DNA of 64,000 nt from Chiridota heheva (GCA_020152595.1 JAIGNY010004475.1:1998501-2062500), one strand, 5' to 3'; counted from the first letter of the stretch, positions 21,651 to 34,900 are shown. The notes: generated by a model not told the origin, from the letters alone. Numbers and translations are program-made.

Positions 21651-21711
21651 TGCTTGTTTGAAGAAAGGAGGGGCGGTGTTTAATACAGTGTTGGTCTAAA
21701 AATTGCCACAA

Positions 21712-22626
21712 CGCCTAGGCACACGAAATCACCGACAAAATACGGTTGACCATGTTGTTTCTTACCATTGAGTTCTTTTTGCCTCTTTTGTTTAAATTTC
21801 ATATTCTCTCTGACTTTGTCATAAGTATTTTCAAAGTTCTGTTTCAACTCAGAAACATATTCACTAGGAGCTTTAGGATCATGTTTACATCTATTGAACA
21901 TTATGTCAGCAGGTAATTGAATTTCTCTTCTAAACATGAGATAGTATGGAGTATAATTTGTAGTTTCTTGTACACTAGACCTATAAGCACACATTACTTT
22001 AGGCAAAATTACATCCCAATCTTTTTGATTGTCAGAAATAAACATTGACAGCATAGCTTTAATTGTTCTATTCGCTCTCTCAACCAACCCATCTGACTGT
22101 GGATGGTATGGGGTAGTCCTTGTCTATTGAATATCAAAAAGTTTACAAATGTCTGTAAAAGCTCGGACTCAAAATTTCTTCCTTGGTCTGTATGAATATA
22201 ATCTGGTGCACCATATCGACAAATAAAATTATCCACAAGAATTTGAGCAATAGTCGATGCATTATGATTTGGCATAGGGAAAGCTTCAGCCCATTTCGTA
22301 AAATAGTCAACAATTACAACAATGTACCGATTATCATTATCAGTTTTGAACATGGGTCCCATTATATCTATAGCCACTCTTTCAAAAGGATAACCAACTT
22401 TACTTGTTTTCAAAGGAGCATTTTTAAGTGGTCCTTTCCTTTTTGAACATTCTTCACATGATCTACAGTGATATACCACATCACACCTGAGACCATACCA
22501 ATAAAATCTTTCCCTAATTTTCTTAATTGTTTTAGTCACCCCTAAATGACCTGAAGTTTGAGTGTCATGGTATTTAAAAAGAATTTCATTAATTATATAG
22601 CTGATGGAACCACAAGTTAAAACCAT
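21712..22626 (-). pseudogene. Integrase of the Ty3/gypsy element, frameshifted and truncated
   Basis: An HHCC zinc finger (SGHLGVTKTIKK ... CRSCEECSKRK) is followed by the catalytic core with AIDIMGP and HTDQGRNFES. The third catalytic residue lies in MVERANRTIKAM but in another frame: a frameshift near 22100 divides the core. The C-terminus (QPYFVGDFVCL) ends abruptly in unrelated sequence around 21715. Confidence 0.88.
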
Positions 22627-22805
22627 AAACTATTGTTCTAGTCAGAAAACCATTTCCTGTATAAAACTCCATCTCTCAAAACAAGTCTTTCCCACTGGGA
22701 CCATAAATTCTTCACAACTTTGGAAGCGCCCTGAATGTCTGAATTTGAAGGTTGCTCAGTGAACTTTTCAAGCCACTCAATAATAACTTTCAATGCAGGG
22801 TCTGC

Positions 22806-23630
22806 TTATTGTAACCAAGGAGCTTGTTGTAACCAAGGAGCCTGTGTAGGAGCTCCTTGTTGTAACTTCCTCAAATCATCACTGGAATAATTTGGAGACC
22901 AATTTGACTTGATTTTGCTTGATACTCTTGAAATGACAAATGTGTTCTGGCCAGAAGGTGGTAACCTCGACAATGCGTCAGCATTATCATGACGTTTACC
23001 AGCACGATGCTCTACAATAAAATCAAACTCAGCTAATTGTTCTAACCATCTGGCAACTTGACCTTCTGGTTCTTTAAAACTTTGTAACCACTTCAAAGCA
23101 CCATGATCTGTTCTAAGAGTAAAATGACTTCCTAATAAGTAATGTCGGAAATATTTGAAAAAATTAAGTAATGACAACATCTCTTTTCTATTCACACTAT
23201 ATTTTCTTTCAGGCTTAGTCATTGATCTACTCCCAAAGGCAATGACCCTTTCAATGCCATCATCACCCTTTTGAGATAACACAGCACCAATTCCAAAGGC
23301 ACTTGCATCAGTGTCAAGGATAAATGGCTTGTCAAATTGTGGATATGATAGGATGGGTGTTGTCGAGAGACAGACTTTTAATTTCTCAAAGGAAATTTGA
23401 CAAATTTCATTCCAAACAAATTTTGACTGTTTGCTTAACAATTTGTTCAAGGGGGAAGCAATTTCTGAGAAACCTTTAACAAATCTTCTGTAATAACTTG
23501 CTAGGCCAAGAAAACTTCTTAATTCTTTGACATTGGACGGAGTTGGCCAATTTTTAATGCTACAAATTTTAGCAGGGTCAGTCATAACTCCTTTATCTGA
23601 AATAACATGACCTAAATATTCTACCTGCAT
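22806..23630 (-). pseudogene. RT connection and RNase H of the Ty3/gypsy element
   Basis: It continues the RT thumb (VEYLGHVISDKGV) in a shifted frame, then carries RNase H with DTDASAFGIGAVLSQ, NRKEMLSLL, RTDHGALKW and HDNADALSRLP, so all four acidic positions are present. The frame ends in a small local duplication of TGTAACCAAGGAGC near 22806-22840. Confidence 0.88.
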
Positions 23631-24658
23631 TGCAGAAGTTTACACTTTGAAGGTTTCAATTTCGAATTTGCGTTTCTCAATCTAAGGAAAACTTCCCTAA
23701 GTCGAAATAAGTGATCATCAAAATTTGTTCTAAAAACAATGACATCATAAAGATATACAAGACAAGATTCGTAATTAAGACCTAATAAGACACTCTCCAT
23801 TAACCTCTGAAACGTTGCGGGGGCGTTACATATCCCGAAAGGCATAACATTAAACTCGTAAAGACCATGATAAGTGACGAATGCTGACTTCTCCTTAGCA
23901 TGGGGGTCCAGCTCCACCTGCCAATAGCCGTTCGCAAGATCAAGAGTTGAAAAAAGGGTCGCTCCAGACATCTGGTCTAATGTGTCATCAATTCGTGGGA
24001 GGGGGTAGGCATCCTTCTTGGTCACTTTGTTGAGTCTTCTATAGTCAATGCAAAATCTTGTTATGCCATCTTTCTTCCCAACAAGGACAATAGGGGCAGC
24101 CCACGGACTTGTGGAAGGTTGGATAACCCCCTGGGTACTCATCTTCTCCAAATGGGTCTTCACTTCCTTTCGGCGGTGGTAGGGTAAACGCCGCGGTCGC
24201 TCACGAATAAGGGACACATTCCCAGTGTCAATTTGATGTAAAACACGATTGGTCCTGCCAATATCGTCAGGACCAGTGGAGAAAATATCTGAGAATTCAT
24301 CTAACAACTCCACTAAATTATTCTTTTGTTCAGAATCTATATTTAGGCCTTCTAAATCAAACAATTTACTCCCAGTGGAACACTGGCTGATTGTAGTTGG
24401 CTTAGATTTAGATGTAGAATTAACAGTGTGTAGGCATTTATCCTGCTCTTGAAGTATATGGTAACCATAACCATCTTTACTGTGTAGCTCTTCAGAGAGC
24501 AACGGATAGAACTTCCCTACTTTCATACCCTGATAAAGTGTAAGGGGAGTAGGCGAAAGGTTAATTAACCGCAAAGGCACTATATTGTCAATAGCATTAA
24601 CCAATACTCTTGCAATAACAATATCATTATTGTTTGAATGATCCAGATTCCCCCTCAA
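23621..24658 (-). pseudogene. Reverse transcriptase of the Ty3/gypsy element, active site mutated
   Basis: Typical RT blocks are present: SPWAAPIVLVGKKDG, FCIDYRRLNKVT, LFSTLDLANGYWQVELDP and MPFGICNAPATFQRLM. The catalytic YLDD block reads YLYD here, so one of the two metal-binding Asp residues is replaced by Tyr. The frame breaks at the end (KCKLLQ) and resumes in the next frame. Confidence 0.9.
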
Positions 24659-25210
24659 TTACTCCTTCATGGATAATACATGATTCTGAATTGTCATCAA
24701 GACCAACATTATTAAGACATGCTTTAATGAGTGCTTCATGGTGACCCTCAATTTGAACTGTATCAGCAATTAAAACATCACATATTTGTGGCAAAGGCTT
24801 AACACCCAACCCAATTGGAACTATAACTCCACCAGCTTTTACCTGGCAACAATCCAATTCTATGCTAACACCATGCTTGCGTAAGAAATCTGTTCCTACC
24901 AAACACAATTACATAAAATTATCCACCACAAAAATTAAATGCGTGGTTCTAATACCACCAAGACAAATTTCAACATCTTGAAAACCTAGAGTTTTGAGCG
25001 GGTCACCATTTATCGACACAAAAGACCCAGAATATTAAAAAAGTGTCTGATTTGGGGATTTAAGTTGTTTCCAAAATTTCCTATTTAATAGTGTAACAGA
25101 TGACTCGGTGTCAATCAAAATATCAACCAATTGATTCGCGACATAACCAGGGACATATAAAGCATAATCTAATTCCACACTATTAATATTTATTTGATTT
25201 TCGACTTATA
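24627..25210 (-). pseudogene. Aspartic protease remnant of the Ty3/gypsy element
   Basis: Translation shows VDILIDTESSVTLLN where the family has an Asp-Thr-Gly triad, so the catalytic Gly is changed. In-frame stops lie near 25040 and 24910. The downstream GTDFLRKHGVSIELD matches the second conserved protease segment. A frameshift near 24650 separates it from the RT frame. Confidence 0.75.
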
Positions 25211-25263
25211 ATCTAGGGTCTTTTCAGCGGTGGTCGTCGCCTGACCCACGGCAACGGCCTCCT

Positions 25264-26085
25264 CTAGTTTCCCCGCTGGGACTGTGCCCCTTCCGGCCTT
25301 GCCCCTTCCTGTCTTTTCATAAGCTTAAAACAATTTGCCCTAAAATGACCCTTCTTCTTACAATAGAAGCATACTATATTATTGGGTTTTGCACTAGATT
25401 GCTTTGACCCAGGGCCATTCTTAGGTTCGGGCTCTCTTTTAAGTAAGTGGATAATTTCTTCCAATAACTTTGTCTCATATGGGGTGCCATCTACTGCCCT
25501 AACAGTAACAGTTGGGCCACCACTCCTCCTAAATTCTGCCTCTTGCAGTGCCTCCATCTGCAGGGCTCTCGTGATTGCTTGATCTAAAGTAGAGGGATCA
25601 GCCTCCCTTACTTTCATTCTAAGGCTTTTATCTGTTAAGGCTTCTACGAACTGATCCTTAGATAACTCATCCACAAGTTCGGCAGGGGCTGTTGGATAAG
25701 CCCGTTTCGCTAATGACTGTATGTTACTAGCAAGTTCTGGAATTGCCTCTCCTTTTTGCCTTACTCTGGCCTTAAACTCAGTTTTGTACAAAGCTAATTT
25801 TTCTACCGGCGTAAACTTGTTAGTGAGTGCCGTTTTCAAATTAGTATAACTACTTATGTCGAAACCAGATAAACTTTGCAAAGCCCTCAAGACAGAATCC
25901 CTCAGCCTTACTCTAATGAATTTACATTTTACATCATCTGACCAAGCATTAATGTCAGCACAATTTTCAAAATAGCTTATCCAACTTCCCCAGTCCTCCT
26001 TCTTACTACCAGAGAAAGGATCTGGCATAACAATAGGCATGTTAAGCGTTGCATTTGAACTCTGTGGATCGCTATAATTAGGCAT
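25264..26085 (-). pseudogene. Gag of the minus-strand Ty3/gypsy element
   Basis: An intact frame of 273 residues from an ATG at 26085. The N-terminal two thirds look like a Ty3-type capsid (WGSWISYFENCADINAW near residue 32, then a helical region). The zinc knuckle CFYCKKKGHFRANC (pattern CX2CX4HX4C) is close to the C-terminus, followed by a basic tail. It is the least damaged part of the element; retained coding ability does not imply mobility because pol is broken. Confidence 0.85.
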
Positions 26086-26452
26086 TTTGAAGTTACGTTA
26101 ATTTAGATCAAGCTATCATACAAATATATATCACAAAATCCTGAAAGTCACAGTGAATTTAATCAAGACTTACTGACACAGAGGGAAGTTGGGATGTTCC
26201 CCTACTATTTAAGATTTACCTTATGCAAAAGAAAACCGGCAGGGACATAAATCACAATCCCTCTAACATCCTGCATAGACTAAAACTATAACTGAATCAG
26301 CAAGTTTAACCTTAATCAAATTACTGGACTTACAGATTTTAAACCTAAGTCATGTACAAATCAAAATCATTGGAACGAGCTCACCAAATAAATCCCACCG
26401 AAAAGAAAAACAGAACTGCACATTGTATTTTCTTTTACCGTTGCCACCACTT

Positions 26453-27240
26453 TGTAGCGTCGCCGAGTCTTTGTGGCGGTCTCGAAACACATATTCAAGA
26501 AAATACTATAACACAGCAATATTGGGATTAAGTAAAATATATTTTGAGCTACATGATTGACTGATCTGAGACTTCTCCTCTCTGAATCTCAATCCAATTC
26601 TGCTCTATTTACAGCTGGTTGTATACATTTGTCTATCATCAATGCACAGTATATTGATACAGTGAATAACATGATTAATGGGACAAATTATTCCTATATC
26701 ATGTCCAACCCACAAACCCAGACCAGGCGGAGACAGGCAGAATACTGTCTATTCCTAGTTACTCTTTGTGGTCATGCATGTTGCACACCAATACCAAAAA
26801 TATTTTAACTTCAAGGGGACAAGGTTATTCAAAGTCGTTAACTATTTATAAGGGCCAATTTGAGTCAATGTGAGTAATGCAACCACATTCAGACATTACA
26901 CTACCATACCCCAGTGATCGCCTATATACCCAGTGCGTGATGACGTCGCATCTATATTCCATTTCTGGAGGACGCCTCACCAGGATCGGAAGAAATCGCT
27001 TCACAACAATAACAACTGACTCGTGAAAAATTTGTCCAGAAGTTACGTTCATCTGTTAGTGTCACTGTTACTACCTTTTTCATCGTGCCTCAAAGATTGT
27101 TATGAACTTTTTGGACTAAATGTTGTTTATTTTAATATATTTGTGCAACCAATATTTTATTTCCCTAAGCAAATCTTGTTGGTGAATAATAACCTTAACA
27201 TTAACAATATAGGCCTAAGCCTTCGTTAGTGTGTGCCTAA
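26453..27240 (-). repeat. Candidate 5' LTR of the minus-strand Ty3/gypsy element
   Basis: This stretch lies just before the primer-binding site and contains TATAAATA on the minus strand at 26850-26843. It would start TGTTAGGCAC and end CTACA. No matching LTR is visible on the other side, so the left boundary is a guess. Confidence 0.4.
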
Positions 27241-27279
27241 CACCAGTTTCACTACTTATAGATTTTAGGCTCTAGAAAC

Positions 27280-28440
27280 ATGGGGGAACTAACCGAAATC
27301 ACACCGCCTTATTTGGATTGGGCATCCAATGACATAACAACGGCATTTAAGGAATATTTTGAATTGATTTTTGCCGGTCCTTTTATTCAACAAAAATCAA
27401 AACAAGAACTTACATAGCATGATGGATAGGGTCCTAGTTCTAAGTCTCTTTGGATTTTCAATTCTTGGGAGCTGTTTGATGAAGACAGGAAAGATCCTGA
27501 CACAATTTTGATCATTTTCAGAAATATTTCCAACCCAAGACAAATTTCCGCCTGTGTAGGTTTAACCTACAAAAATTCCAGCAACAACCTCATGAGTCAT
27601 GTGACAAATTCATGATGCATTGTAAAGTCCATGCTCAGAAATGCAAATTTACATCAACTGAACTGGAGGATAGGTTGATTGAGCAGCTTGTGATTGGCAC
27701 TACACACAAGAAAGTCCAAGCAGGGAGTTGTCATTTGACAACTCCTGGTCCAAGAGACTGTATTAGGCAAAGATGACACTCACGCTGGATGCCACTATGG
27801 ATATAGCTTGTACTTATGAAGCTACTGTTTCACATTATGCATGAGTTAACACATAGTCACACCCCAGTGAGTGTCAATCTTGTCAAAAATGATAAGCCTA
27901 GAACAACAAATCAAGGACGACATCAAGAAGGAACTTGATGAAATGCTCGAACTTGGAGTAATCGAGCAAGTTATTGAGCCATGTGATTTGGTCAGTAGCC
28001 TGGCCCACTCCCAAAAGGCCAATGGTCAGTGGCGAATATGTCTTGATCGAGAGATCTTAATCACACGATCAAAAGAAGCCACCACCACACTCCAAGTGTG
28101 GAGGAGATAACACATAACTTTGCAGACAGCTCCATATTTTTAAAACTCAATTCAAGACAGGAACTGGTTGGTCTCCTTGGAAAGTAAATCCAGCTTCTTA
28201 ATCACCTTCAACAGCCAAATCGGAAGGTTCCAATTTAAGAGGCTACCATTCGAATTATGTATTAGCCAGGATGTTTTCCAGCACAAAATGTATCAAATCC
28301 TGGAGAAACTCCCAGGCACTGTGGGTATTGCAGATGATCTTGCAGTGTTTGGCAGCAATGAGCAGGAACATAAAAAAAACCTCCATAAGCTTATGAAGGT
28401 TGCCAGAGAACATGGCTTGGTTTTCAAAATACTTCACTTA
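27280..28440 (+). pseudogene. Second Ty3/gypsy remnant (gag and RT pieces), plus strand
   Basis: An ATG at 27280 opens MGELTEITPPYLDW, followed by many stops and frameshifts. Gag-like pieces (PHESCDKFMMHCKVHAQKCK, EDRLIEQLVIGTTHKKVQ) precede RT pieces: IKKELDEMLELGVIEQVIEP, SLAHSQKANGQWRICLD (27900-28050), then LITFNSQIGRFQFKRLPFEL and GTVGIADDLAVFGS (28190-28370). The protein type is the K02A2.6-like group, different from the minus-strand element. Protease, RNase H and integrase are missing. It ends about 165 bases before the fucosidase ATG. Confidence 0.85.
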
Positions 28441-28576
28441 GCCATTTATTTTGTACTGCTGGTGCAATTTTTAACAATATTCATCAGAATATATATCAAA
28501 ATTAACTATGTATGTCATTATACATCTATATTTAATGATTGTATAATTAAACAAATTGTTCTTTCTTTGTGATAGG

Positions 28577-28584
28577 TATAAAAG
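28577..28584 (+). promoter_or_regulatory. TATA box just upstream of the fucosidase ATG
   Basis: TATAAAAG ends 22 bases before the ATG at 28607. If used, initiation 25-30 bases downstream would fall almost on the start codon and leave virtually no 5' UTR. It may instead be fortuitous, or inherited from the retroelement remnant that ends about 140 bases upstream. Confidence 0.35.
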
Positions 28585-28606
28585 AGTTCTTCCAAAGCCA
28601 AGAAAG

Positions 28607-28959
28607 ATGAATGTCGCGCATATCATTTGGGTCATCCTTGCTGTGTATATCACAGCTGCTGCATCCCAGTACAAACCTAACTGGGAATCACTGGATTCCA
28701 GACCACTGCCTGATTGGTACGACAAGTCCAAAGTTGGTCTGTTTGTCCACTGGTCTGTCAATTCAGTCCCTGCCTATGGAGCAGGGGGAACAGCATGCAG
28801 ATTTTGGCTTTATTGGAGTCAGGGAAATAAAAAGATCCAGGAATTTCTCGCAGAGAATTACCCACCAGGTTGGACCTATCAGAATTTTGCATCTCAATTC
28901 AGAGCAGAATTTTTTGACCCGGATGAGTGGGCACACTTTTTTGAAGATATTGGGGTCAA
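28607..28959 (+). CDS. Fucosidase exon 1 (signal peptide, start of TIM barrel)
   Basis: The ATG at 28607 opens [20 protein letters not shown], a hydrophobic signal peptide with an Ala/Ser-rich cleavage region. The mature part starts near [18 protein letters not shown]. It ends FFEDIGVK, split by donor GTGAGT at 28960 (phase 2). A TATAAAAG lies 23-30 bases upstream of the ATG. Confidence 0.9.
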
Positions 28960-31900
28960 GTGAGTTGAAATTTTGTACAAGAGATAGGTGACATGTTAGA
29001 TTTACTGTATATGGATATGTGAGAGGCAAAGTTAGCTAAAGTGGTTAAAAATCTATTAAAAATTATTAAGGAACATAAATTTTTATCAAAATTAGTGATA
29101 AATTGACCATTTTACAGCATTTTGAAATCTCTTCAATAGTATTACTCACAGATACGGTAGATGTGCATGCTGTCATAGAATAAAAAGAACTTTAAATAAA
29201 GCAGATGATCAGAATTAGAGAATTATGATAACATGCTTTAATTCACTTTTCCTGCTTTCTATGTACTATGGATTAAAAAATGCATTCACGTTTTTGTACT
29301 TCAAATCAGGTATGTTGTTTTAGTGACCAAACACCATGAAGGGTGGAACAATTGGAAGTCAAGATACCAATGGGACTGGAATGCTGTAGATGAAGGACCA
29401 CACAGGGACATAGTGGGTAGGTGGTTTCTTCAGACAGATATAGCATTGAAGCTATCAGTTTAATTGGAATGAGTACTGTGCTGTAAACACTTATGATATG
29501 TACCTCCGCTTTCCGTTTAGTATGCACTGCAACCACCGATTCTGGCCAAAATTGACGATTGCACATCACACGCCTCGCCAGAGCAAGGGCAACCTAATAT
29601 GATATCATTTATTTGCTTGGCCTGGCACAGCTACGATCTAATTACATTGCCAACATGTGTGAGTGTAATATGATGCCTCTATCTGATGCACGTTGGGCAT
29701 ATTATTAATGCCCCTATGATAGCATACTGAAAGGAAAGAGCTTGCACACTTGATGAACACTAAAGTGATGATTTTATAATTTTTAGCAAAGATTTCAACT
29801 TTTAAATACCCTCTATCCTGTATCCTAGCTATTAGCCAAATTCTCTAATTTGGAAATTTCAGTCTTATGTGTATAGCACATTCTCTGTTACTGCTCCCAT
29901 GATTTTGGAGCTCACTCCCAATGGATGTAAAAACAGCACACAGTGCCAATGATTTCTAGATGGGATTACCAACTCTACCTTTCTGTAAAGAACTGTACAT
30001 TCATAGCTCCCACAGCACCATTGAGCATGCTTAAAAAGTGCTATTCAAATTCAATGAATTGGATCATTTTTTTCTCTGTTGTTTATTAAGTTATTTTTGA
30101 GATAACCTTCCCCACATGGGATAAGACAAAGCGTTTGTGTGCCTGCTTAGGTCAACAAAATCTCAAGGCAGCTGTTTTCATTGTACAATGTATGCCCATT
30201 GGGTAACCATTTCTCTTGTAGTATTTGTATTAAATTTAGGTATACAAAAGAAACAAGATAATGTCATATCAGTCGATTTCACCTTATCATATTCGTACTA
30301 ATCCAATACAGTAATTGGGGGGTATGTGTGTAACTTGGTCCGTACATTTGTTCCATTGTTTGGCCTCAGGCCTACACTACCATTGAATAAAACATCAGAA
30401 AAGGTTCTAAAGCAGTTCCATTATTTATTTCGCAAACACTAGAATACACATTTCCACAGTTAACATATGTACAAGCTCTGTCTCAAAGACATTTATTCGT
30501 TTATTTCAAAATAACTGATGTGTATGAATGATATGACTGGTTTTTCCTACGTCTCATAACCAACTCTCCGACATCTTTTCTCCTCGAAGTCTCAGACCAG
30601 AATTCCGTTTGTGAGTTTTTCCCTTTCTGCGCAAAATCCTAATTAACCAATCAGCGTTATAGCTAAACTGTCAAAAACTTTGGACAACTTATCTTAATAT
30701 TCATAAGCTATTCTCAAACCAAGCAAGAGTTACATTGTGATGAATATTCATTATTATCCTGAAAAATGTGCAGCTGAGTTCTAAAACAAGGCATCACATA
30801 AGATCCTGGTAAAATTCTTGTTTCACCAAAACAAGAGTAACTAGAAAATTAGCACTCTCCAGAGGGCATACCTCCGCCCCCATTGCAATTCCAACAAGCC
30901 TAGATTAAATTTATAGAGTTCATTTGATCCCCATACCCAATATAATCTACCCACCAAGATTCATCCCAAATTTTGATCTGTAATGAGTATTTGCATTCTA
31001 AACACTTAAAGATTATCTTCTGACTGGACTCTTCCAAGGCCATACAGGGGTCAAATTTGCTGCTGTTCCGAGTACTGCTTTTGATGCAGGAACAGTGAAT
31101 TTTCAAACATCACTGTTCCAGTGGAACAGTCTCTTTTCACAAGCATGTGGCATCAATGATCAATAACTTGATTTCTGATGCAAAAAAAGTGCATGTTGTC
31201 AAACAAGATTATCATAAAAATAATTTCTTCCAGAAAGAAAAAGCTTTTCCCACCTTGCCTGCAATTGCCAGCACAATTAATCGTGAATACACATGTGCAA
31301 GGTTGCTTGCACGTGTATGACTGTATGCAACTGGATGATACATCATGTACTGTAAATATAATACTAATAACTGACATACATATTTGCAAATATTGACCAA
31401 TAAATCAGTTGTAAATTAAGCCCATTTTGAAGAAAGGAATTTGTCCTGTTATTCGCAAAAAGTTGGAACAATGAAATCTCATCCAGAACAGTATTATTTG
31501 AAAAAGTACTTTTCTGTGGAATAGTGGCAAAAAATTTAGATTCTGACCCCTGCCCACACCATTATTTTCTGTTTTAGTCAAGCATTCATTGTTTGAGTTC
31601 CTTTTATTCAAGTTTCACATTCCATCATTTTCCATTCATGGCTGAAACCAATTGTTTCATTTTCATTGAAGTTACCACTTGATGTAAGTCTCGTTTGATC
31701 CAGAAAATTTATTTTTGGGATCTTCTTTTAGAGCACAAATTCATTGTTCAGCACTTTCCACTTAGTCTTAACAATTAACTTAAGTCTTGACAGATCACAT
31801 CCTAAAACATCCCCACCCCTACATTTCTGCCCTTCCCTGCTTTGATATGTCCTAATTTGTATTCATTTTTTCCTAAAGCAGAAACAAAACACCACACCAA

Positions 31901-34900
31901 ATTTCATCAAAATCCAATTAATAGTTAATGAGATATCTTGATGGCAAACAAGAGGTGAAAACATAACCTCCGTCCAACTTTGTTGGCAGAGGTAATGATT
32001 GAAAACTGACTGTGAATTGGGGCTCTGAGTAATTGTTAATCTTTCAAAGCCCATCAGATTTCAAGATCAAAGGACCGACATATGTGATAATTCCAAAGCA
32101 ATTTAAAGACTCACTGTCATCAAAAAAAGCTTTTGCTGGTTTATCGAATATCTGCTGTATATACGACAATGATAGCAAGGACAACATGATTCCCCTACAG
32201 GACAACCATAACTGCAGCAGGCTTTGCCTGTGGACAAGTTACCTTCTGTGTGATTTGTCAAATTTAGTCTGTAGCCTTTATTTATTCATTTTATTCATTT
32301 ATTCCCAAACTGATAATACAAAAGCTTTGCAATACATAAAGAAACTGATATGATTCGAAAGATTTTGAAAATGTACTGTATATACAAATGGTTTTTTTTA
32401 CAACGCAGACCTACTGAAGCTGACAAAAAAAAAACTGAAGGAAAATACTAATGGTATGAAACTCAAAAAAAAAAAAAATACTCTTCACTCCAAAAGTGTA
32501 GACAGAACATTGCTGAACACCACTTCCCTTTATTAACAGGCTCAAAGTCATGTATCAAATTTTGTTTCAAAAACAATATTGAGGAGTACATACATAAGCA
32601 TGTCAACCCCTCACACACACATTAACAAATATATTGGTATTGTGTTGTGATGTAGTCAGTTCAAATGTATTGCACGTATTATCTTGTTTTTGAGACATTC
32701 TTCATGTTTTGGTGACAGGTGATCTTGCTCAGTCTGTGAGGAACTTGACAAAGCTCCACTTTGGGTTGTACTATTCTCTGCCAGCTTGGTTTCATCCCTA
32801 TTTCCAGGAGGACATTGCCAACAATTATACGACCAACAACTATGCTACTGTAAGTTAGGTCTAGGAATATCTTATACTTTTAGCCCTTGTTGGACACACA
32901 ACAGAAAGGGCCCAGGGACCTGCTTTCTCTGAATTGAGAACTTTTAGCTCTTGTTGGACAAACTGAGAAAGGGAACCTGAATTTCTCTCAATTGATAACT
33001 TTTAAGCCTTGTTGCAAACGCCCAGAAAGGGAACCTGCATTTCTCTCAATTGAGAATTTTTAACTGTTGTTGGACACACCCAGAAAGGGAAGCTGCATTT
33101 CTCTCAATTGAGAACTTTTAACTGTTGTTGGACACACCCAGGAAGGGAACATGTGTTTCTCCTAATTGAGAACTTTGAACTCTTGTTGGACATACCCAAC
33201 AAGGAGACCTGCATTTCTCTCAATTCATAACTTTTAACCCTTGTTGGACACCCCGATAAAGGGACCTTGCATTTCACTCCATTTAGAACTTTTAACTCTT
33301 GTTAGACACATCCAGAAAGGGAACCTGCGTTTCTCTCAATTGAGAACTTTTAACTTTTGTTGGACACATCCAGAAAGGGAACCCACATTTCATTTAATTT
33401 AGAACTTTGAACCTTTGTTAGACACACCCAGAAAGGGGATATGCAATTGAGACCCACCCGTTTTATTCAATTTAGAACTTTACACTTTTGTTGGACACAC
33501 CCAGCAAGGGAAACCTGTATTGTGCTCAGTTTGAAAATGATGAGAATATCATTTACTTTCCAATGTTGATTTGGGGTATGGTTAAGATCCATAACCTTTT
33601 TGTCAGAATCAGTTATTCTCCGTTAGCAATTTGCGTTACATTATTAACAATGATTGATTTAAATAGGACTGCCTATTCATACATAATACATTTTCACAAA
33701 AGTTTCATATCAATATCTGAAAATTCTGAAGGCTGTAAATTGGTCAGATTTGTAACCGATTTTGACCAAAAGTGTTAATACATTAATGATTTTTATGGGA
33801 TTCTTGGTCAATAATTCAGCTAATACAGTGTCTCTTTTACTTATCCTTAAATGATTAATTGTTGATTTTGTTCTTATTTGCATACAGGAGGTCTCCATGC
33901 CCATGCTGAAGGAGATGGTTGAGAAGTACAAACCTGAAGTATTGTGGGTAGATGGTGTGAGAAAGGGTGTCACAGACAAGTACTGGGACAGCTTGAATTT
34001 TCTTACATGGCTGTACAATCAAAGGTACAGTAGGTTGAGCTATTTCCTGTTACGTTGGATGAATATTCATGAGCGCAAGGATTTTGAAGCTGGGGGTGCA
34101 TGGGAGTGGCAGTTTTGTCTTATGAAGGGCAAAACATCTATTAATCTGACACAATATGTTACTTGACAACACTTTGGGGAGTCACTTGACACCACTTTGT
34201 GGAGTCACTTGACAACATGTTTTTGAGGAAAGTGAGGGACAAAGCGGTATCGTGGGGGGAAAATGTCCACGTAGTGCTGCCACTGTTCATGAGGTGAATT
34301 GCTTATTGATTTTCTACTTTTGTCAAGTTCATTTGAGTGTGACATAAATGCTGTGTTTAGATTTCATGAAGATGGAGAGCTCATGAACAATTTTTTGCAA
34401 CTTATGACTTTTTGTGCACATAAAATTTCTCTCATTCTCCCCCTGGTCTCTTTCCTTACTACCTCTAAAATGATCTGACCTCTCAGGCACAATTTGACCT
34501 TCGTTGTCGTGGTGCCGTTAAGACCTCATCAAACAAACAAACAAACAAAAAATGGCGGAAATAAGGTAGTTAAATGACATAATCATTTGGTAAATGATGA
34601 ATTATTCAGTTAAATGACATAATCATTTAGTAAATGATGAATTATTCACAATTTTTTAATGAACTTTTTTTTTCAAAAAAGATTGTTAAATACAAACAAA
34701 CATTGAAAAACATTGTTTTTAATAAAGTCAATTCCAGTATTGTGTTAAATTAATAAAAGTAAATTTTAATATCATTTGTTAAATTATTAAAGTCAATTTT
34801 AATATGATTTGTTAAACCTTTTTTGTAAAGTTTATTTCAACTTTTCCAATTTAATTTATTAAAAAAAGTCACTGGGAGGCCTGTGATTTGTTATGAAAAT

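Larger units (their letters stand above)
21700..26453 (-). mobile_element. Ty3/gypsy LTR retrotransposon, inactivated and 3'-truncated
   Basis: Domain order on the minus strand is gag (26085-25264), aspartic protease remnant (about 25200-24660), reverse transcriptase (24658-23621), RNase H (23630-22806) and integrase (22626-21712). This is the Ty3/gypsy order. A candidate primer-binding site (TGGTGGCAACGGT, 26449-26437) resembles one primed by tRNA-Leu, and a likely LTR end (CTACA) lies three bases before it at 26453. A TATAAATA at 26850-26843 could be the LTR promoter, and a possible LTR start (TGTTAGGCAC) is near 27240. I find no second LTR; homology is lost around 21710. Several frameshifts, stops and a mutated RT active site show it is not autonomous. 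Confidence 0.9.

Noticed and set aside
19900-21660. Expected 3' LTR of the minus-strand Ty3 element
   Set aside because: I compared the words of 26453-27240 with this stretch and saw no matching sequence; the element is truncated instead.
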